From: JALEFZ01 sp039820545 | GTDB lineage: Bacteria; Bacteroidota; Bacteroidia; J057 | Direction: 5' to 3' | DNA length: 64,000 nucleotides | Assembly: GCA_039820545.1 (NCBI GenBank) | Contig: JBCBPW010000032.1 | Coordinates: forward strand, 3,483-67,482 | Part shown: positions 60,702-64,000 of the stretch, piece after piece | How the letters are laid out: every line of letters starts with the position of its first letter | How positions within the stretch are numbered: position 1 is the stretch's first letter | Translations under genes and position numbers: made by a program | Notes under the pieces: generated by a model | Seen by the model: only the letters and a program-made list of their open reading frames with translations | Databases searched by the model: none | What the model was told of the DNA's origin: nothing

Positions 60702-61061
60702 ATGAAAATTATCATTGCAGGTTCGAGGACCTTCCAAGACTACGAGCGACTGGTGGCGATATGTGACCAGTTGCTCGGGTCGATGGACCTGGCGGACGAC
60801 CCAATCGAGATCGTGTCAGGAGCTGCTCGGGGAGCAGATCAGTTGGGCGAAGCCTATGCCAGCTCCAAAGGCTACATCATCCAGCGCTTCCCCGCAGACT
60901 GGGCCAAATGGGGAAAGATGGCGGGGCCCCTTCGCAATCAGGCAATGGCAGCTTATGCAGATGGGGCCATCATCTTTTGGGATGGGAGATCTAGGGGGAC
61001 AAAGCATTTGATTCGAGTGTTGAGGAAAGAGGGTAAATGGTTGAAAATCGTAGGATACTGA
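60702..61061 (+). CDS. SLOG-family protein (DUF2493, YspA-like)
   Basis: A 119-aa Rossmann-like protein: MKIIIAGSRTFQDYERLVAI, the nucleotide-binding EIVSGAARGADQLGEAYA and AGPLRNQAMAAYADGAIIFW are standard SLOG/DUF2493 motifs, related to DprA and often carried by phages and plasmids. A nucleotide-derived ligand is assumed from the family. It starts seven bases after the nuclease gene, so they are one operon. Confidence 0.88.
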   Translation: MKIIIAGSRTFQDYERLVAICDQLLGSMDLADDPIEIVSGAARGADQLGEAYASSKGYIIQRFPADWAKWGKMAGPLRNQAMAAYADGAIIFWDGRSRGTKHLIRVLRKEGKWLKIVGY

Positions 61062-61570
61062 CGCAATCAGGCGGAGCCTCAGCAACGGCTTCGCCGCCGC
61101 CCCTTAGCTGAAGGCCTAATGGCCTGGGGAGGGCAGTCGGGATGTGGCGGATCGGTTCCGTGCTACGGAGTAGCTCGGAAGGGCCTGCCCCGCCGCGCAC
61201 AGGAAGCAGCCTTGCCTTCGGCATATTAGAGAGACTGCGTGGCTGATAAGGGACGCAGACCGTCTCTTGGGGAAGGGCTGGATGATGCCCGACTGTAAGG
61301 AGGGAATGATCCAGTCCTGGGGATTGTGGCGTGGGCTTGCGGTGGTGCGAGGCAGGAGCACGACCGCTTTTGAGGCGTTGGCTGCAGAGGTGGCTTGCAG
61401 GGAAGGCGCGCGGCGCAAAGGGGCTGGAGGGTTTAGTGTTGAGCGTAGCGAAATACCGAAGCCCGAAAGCACCTGGCCTGGATTATGCCGAGACGATGAG
61501 CGAACGTAGCAAAGCGGAGTGAGGGCAGCGGCGTAGGGATGATCCAGGATGCGCCCTCACATGATCTGTA
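61062..61570. other. GC-rich non-coding island
   Basis: About 500 bases of strikingly higher GC than the surroundings. It holds several short palindromes (GGCCTAATGGCC; GTGAGGGC with GCCCTCAC flanking a 27-base loop near 61520-61560) and purine-rich runs (GAGCGTAGCGAAATACCGAA, GAGCGAACGTAGCAAAGCGG). Frames across it look like chance ORFs. It may be a structured RNA or a dispersed GC-rich repeat of the genome. Confidence 0.5.
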
Positions 61571-61631
61571 TTTAATCTAATAGTGCAGGCTTAGCTTAGG
61601 AAAGCTGGACGAATAATTTTCACGGTTAAGT

Positions 61632-63557
61632 TTATCTTCCGCAAGATTGATATTTTACCCGTTTCGTTTTGATATTTAATCTTTTTACAGTCCAATCAAT
61701 TAAAGGGCCTTGGGCTACTCTCGCTCTGTGGATACCTGGCTCTTCGCTCTCTGAGACGATTTTCTGCCAGACTGAAGATAGTCCCTCTTGACTAAATAAG
61801 TAGGTATTGGTGAGCGGAATAGTACTTGCAAAAAGGAGAAAATATTCATCAACCTCATCTATATCTGGATCGCCTATATTGATAACTGCATGTTCATCTA
61901 ACGGAATTTCTGCGGATCGAGACCATCCAGCTTGAGGTTCATCTGCCCAGACAAGCTGGATCTCAAACTTCCTCCCGAAGTACAATAGGTAAAAGTATAC
62001 TTTTTTATCGTAGATAGTGAGTTTGTTTCGGACGGTAATTTTATATGATATATCCTCGTAACTTCCATCTGACAGTTGATGGTAAACTAGGTCTACCGTA
62101 TCCTCAATCAAATATGGGTCATTGCATAGCTTCGGAATTTCCTCATTATTCAATGTATAAAAATTCAGTTCTATCAGGGTAGGATCCAAAATGGTTACTT
62201 CAGGTCCTTTGATCGATCGAAGATGCTCCCATTTTGCTATTTGCCCTAAGTGATAGCTTAAAAAAGAAAGGGCATAAACATGTGAAGATTCTATACCTGT
62301 GAGGAGGGAAATTTTTCCTTTTAGCTGGATCTTGTAAGCTGCTGTTGTGGCTACAACTTCATATTTTGCACCTATATCCTCTAGAAGCCAGTTGTTCTCT
62401 TTTAAAATAACTGTTCTAATTTCGGGGGCTCGTTCTCCACTCAAGTGCACGCCTATGGAATAGGGCATCACGATTGCGAAGTAAGTTTGATTCGTGTCAA
62501 GCCGTAGATCTCCTAATATTTCTAGCTCTGACTGTTCCAGGCCAATCTGGTTAACTTTCACGTATCCTAAGATCGTATCTGAAGCATCGGTACCGACGAC
62601 AGAGATTTCCCATTCTCTTATACCATCGAGGTTCAATCCATGAAGTGCTCCCATATCTAAAGCCCAGCCAGTATTACCTGCATTTGATAGATACTTGATC
62701 TTAGGATATTGTTGGCAAGGCATGGATTTGCCTGTGAGGAACTCAGCATACGGATTAGATCTACCGTATAACTCAAAATGGGGGGTCTGTGTGCACTTTG
62801 ACTGCTGTCGTAAGTGATTGCGTATCCTACAAAAAAGATCTGCTAGGCGGGGTCCAGGCTCTGAATGAAGTACTCGCAGCAAGGAAGATGTAAAAAGCCC
62901 TCCATCACTTGTTTCGCCCGCTTTTTCGTCAAAAGAACATGCTGACAGAACGACATAATCTGCGGAGGGAATTTCTACTCCATAGTCCCTTATCTTATCC
63001 ATGTAATAACCCTCCATAAAGGTACAAAGAGGTCTCTCGAATGAGTTGGTCTCAGATCTAGCTTCAAAATTCCATCTTCTAAACTGAACTTCTTTTCTCT
63101 TATCCCTAGTACCACTTCCAGAGTAACAACAATCTAATATCACAGTCACGTAAGCTCCTCTTTCCGTCAACTCATATAGGAGTACACGAATCTCCTTGTC
63201 AGCTAACTCAAATACACGATTATCTCCCTTTCGAGATCCTGTATCATGGCAAACCAATCCTTCATGCTTTCCATCAGGCTCTTGTAGTTCTACAGGAGAG
63301 TAAGCACGGGTCCCATGTCCACTAAAGTGGAATAAAACAGCATCCTCTGGTCCTGCTTTTCCTAGATGAGCTCGAATCCCATCTATAATCCCTTCTCGAG
63401 TAGCTTCCTGATTGATCAATGATCTGTAATACAACTGATCTTTGAATCGTTCATGAAGAAACTTACTTATATTCTTTACATCTTGTTCACAACCTCCCAG
63501 GTTTCCTGCGACAAGATATTGATCGATTCCAACTGATAGGGCAAAAAGTTTTTTCAT
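61632..63557 (-). CDS. Large caspase-family (C14) protein with unknown C-terminal region
   Basis: The 641-aa protein starts directly with a caspase fold (KKLFALSVGIDQYLVAGNLG), catalytic His81 in VLFHFSGHGTRAY and Cys144 in VTVILDCCYSGSGTRDK, then EIPSADYVVLSACSFDEKAG and GGLFTSSLLRVLHSEPGPRL. There is no signal peptide, unlike the caspase at 52346. The remaining ~350 residues are beta-rich and unrecognised; they may be substrate-recognition or effector parts. Other genes of a defined system are not adjacent apart from a tiny ORF upstream. Confidence 0.9.
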   Translation of the reverse strand: MKKLFALSVGIDQYLVAGNLGGCEQDVKNISKFLHERFKDQLYYRSLINQEATREGIIDGIRAHLGKAGPEDAVLFHFSGHGTRAYSPVELQEPDGKHEGLVCHDTGSRKGDNRVFELADKEIRVLLYELTERGAYVTVILDCCYSGSGTRDKRKEVQFRRWNFEARSETNSFERPLCTFMEGYYMDKIRDYGVEIPSADYVVLSACSFDEKAGETSDGGLFTSSLLRVLHSEPGPRLADLFCRIRNHLRQQSKCTQTPHFELYGRSNPYAEFLTGKSMPCQQYPKIKYLSNAGNTGWALDMGALHGLNLDGIREWEISVVGTDASDTILGYVKVNQIGLEQSELEILGDLRLDTNQTYFAIVMPYSIGVHLSGERAPEIRTVILKENNWLLEDIGAKYEVVATTAAYKIQLKGKISLLTGIESSHVYALSFLSYHLGQIAKWEHLRSIKGPEVTILDPTLIELNFYTLNNEEIPKLCNDPYLIEDTVDLVYHQLSDGSYEDISYKITVRNKLTIYDKKVYFYLLYFGRKFEIQLVWADEPQAGWSRSAEIPLDEHAVINIGDPDIDEVDEYFLLFASTIPLTNTYLFSQEGLSSVWQKIVSESEEPGIHRARVAQGPLIDWTVKRLNIKTKRVKYQSCGR

Positions 63558-63733
63558 GAGAAATATAGGTGAAAGGCATTGAGGAATCTAATTGGGATGG
63601 ATTTCAAAACGCTTGGGCAATTCACTCAGAGTGACCCGTCCTTTCAGAGATTCAGTTGCCACTACGGATTTGTATTTGGAACTAATTTTTTTTCATAATT
63701 ACTACGTCTCATCTGTATCGAACCCGTTACTTC

Positions 63734-63829
63734 TCACACCTGGAGCAAATTGCGAACGACAAAGAACTCTGTAGTTGTCAAAGCTGCAGCTCCTACACCG
63801 ATGATGATAAGTTGTGCCCCTGTGTTCAT
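63734..63829 (-). CDS. Candidate 31-aa single-helix membrane protein
   Basis: A short frame on the caspase strand, ~180 bases upstream of it: MNTGAQLIIIGVGAAALTTT followed by EFFVVRNLLQV. It is one continuous hydrophobic helix, of the kind seen in small membrane peptides, but at this length chance cannot be excluded. Confidence 0.35.
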   Translation of the reverse strand: MNTGAQLIIIGVGAAALTTTEFFVVRNLLQV

Positions 63830-63891
63830 ATTTAGAACTTACGGGGAGGAGAAGTCTATAGCTAATCATATGGGTAAAATGGGGAAGGTGT

Positions 63892-64000
63892 CTAATCCAA
63901 AAAGCGATCAAAGTATCGTATCAACCTATCCATAAAGTCATTGTACTTAATCTTCAGCTCAGTATCAAACTGTAATTGAAGCATATCCTTATGCCTGAAT
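63892..64000 (-). CDS. Possible C-terminal end of a gene running off the window
   Basis: An open minus-strand frame enters at the right edge and stops at 63892, reading about 36 codons with FRHKDMLQLQFDTELKIKYN and MDRLIRYFDRFLD, an amphipathic helical pattern that looks coding. Too short to assign. Confidence 0.4.
   Translation of the reverse strand, partial: FRHKDMLQLQFDTELKIKYNDFMDRLIRYFDRFLD

Noticed and set aside
61331..61522. 63-codon frame in the GC-rich island
   Set aside because: It is Arg/Ala/Gly-rich as expected from GC-rich DNA; there is no start context and no family likeness.
61062..61570. RNase P RNA, tmRNA or group II intron in the GC-rich island
   Set aside because: None of the conserved cores I looked for could be seen.

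Overview
The window looks like a chromosomal segment of a Bacteroidota species, most likely from the Saprospiria side of the phylum. Visible support: a type IX secretion (T9SS) type A C-terminal sorting domain, an OmpA/TPR/PD40/CRD protein with the layout of T9SS component PorE, BatB/BatC-type proteins, TAnnTTTG-type -7 promoter elements sitting almost on the start codons, and an MqsA-family antitoxin of the type common in this phylum. The genus cannot be fixed from the sequence alone.

Region 1-10 kb: the 5' part of a large glycine-rich, adhesin-like surface protein cut by the left edge; nuoF standing alone; queE; the PorE-like OmpA protein; an ECF-type sigma factor with a probable anti-sigma/TPR partner; a fatty acid desaturase and a GNAT acetyltransferase. 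Region 10-25 kb is mostly housekeeping: a ligase-associated DNA exonuclease, an SRPBCC protein, 3-hydroxyanthranilate dioxygenase, a threonine-synthase-like enzyme, a DUF5675 protein, a lipoprotein, a gamma-carbonic anhydrase, a flavin reductase-like protein, fumarylacetoacetase, a FemAB-like protein, uracil phosphoribosyltransferase and a DUF1611 protein. A ~155-160 bp non-coding repeat occurs twice (10.7 and 25.0 kb). Region 25-48 kb: a large hybrid sensor kinase with a (GA)8 tract in its leader, an M14 carboxypeptidase, an MqsR-like toxin with an MqsA/DUF4065 antitoxin, Hsp20, a REC-PAS-PAS kinase overlapping a REC + orphan dimerisation-domain protein, a glycosyltransferase, an aminotransferase, a BatB/BatC pair, two peptide-type ABC permeases without ATPase, three tRNA genes (Ser, Pro, Arg), an amidase and a T9SS cargo protein.

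The accessory end (47.8-64 kb) is the most unusual part. A membrane protein plus TPR gene is cut by two abutting, decayed insertion sequences (an IS630-like element and an internally deleted second element). Then come a three-gene operon ending in an exported caspase-family protease, and three tandem genes for exported FGE-sulfatase/C-type-lectin-fold proteins. Their C-terminal ~23 codons vary almost only at codons that contain or imply adenine, while every adenine-free codon is invariant, inside identical flanks. That is the signature of target genes of a diversity-generating retroelement (DGR). No reverse transcriptase or template repeat is visible, so the engine would have to lie elsewhere. 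Further right are a toxin-antitoxin remnant, a small phage-like set (PD-(D/E)XK exonuclease-like, SLOG/DUF2493), a GC-rich non-coding island and a second, large caspase-family protein.

Working model (inference): the right end is a conflict/recognition island in which DGR-diversified exported lectin-fold proteins act next to caspase-family and TPR proteins. The rest of the window is ordinary core genome.
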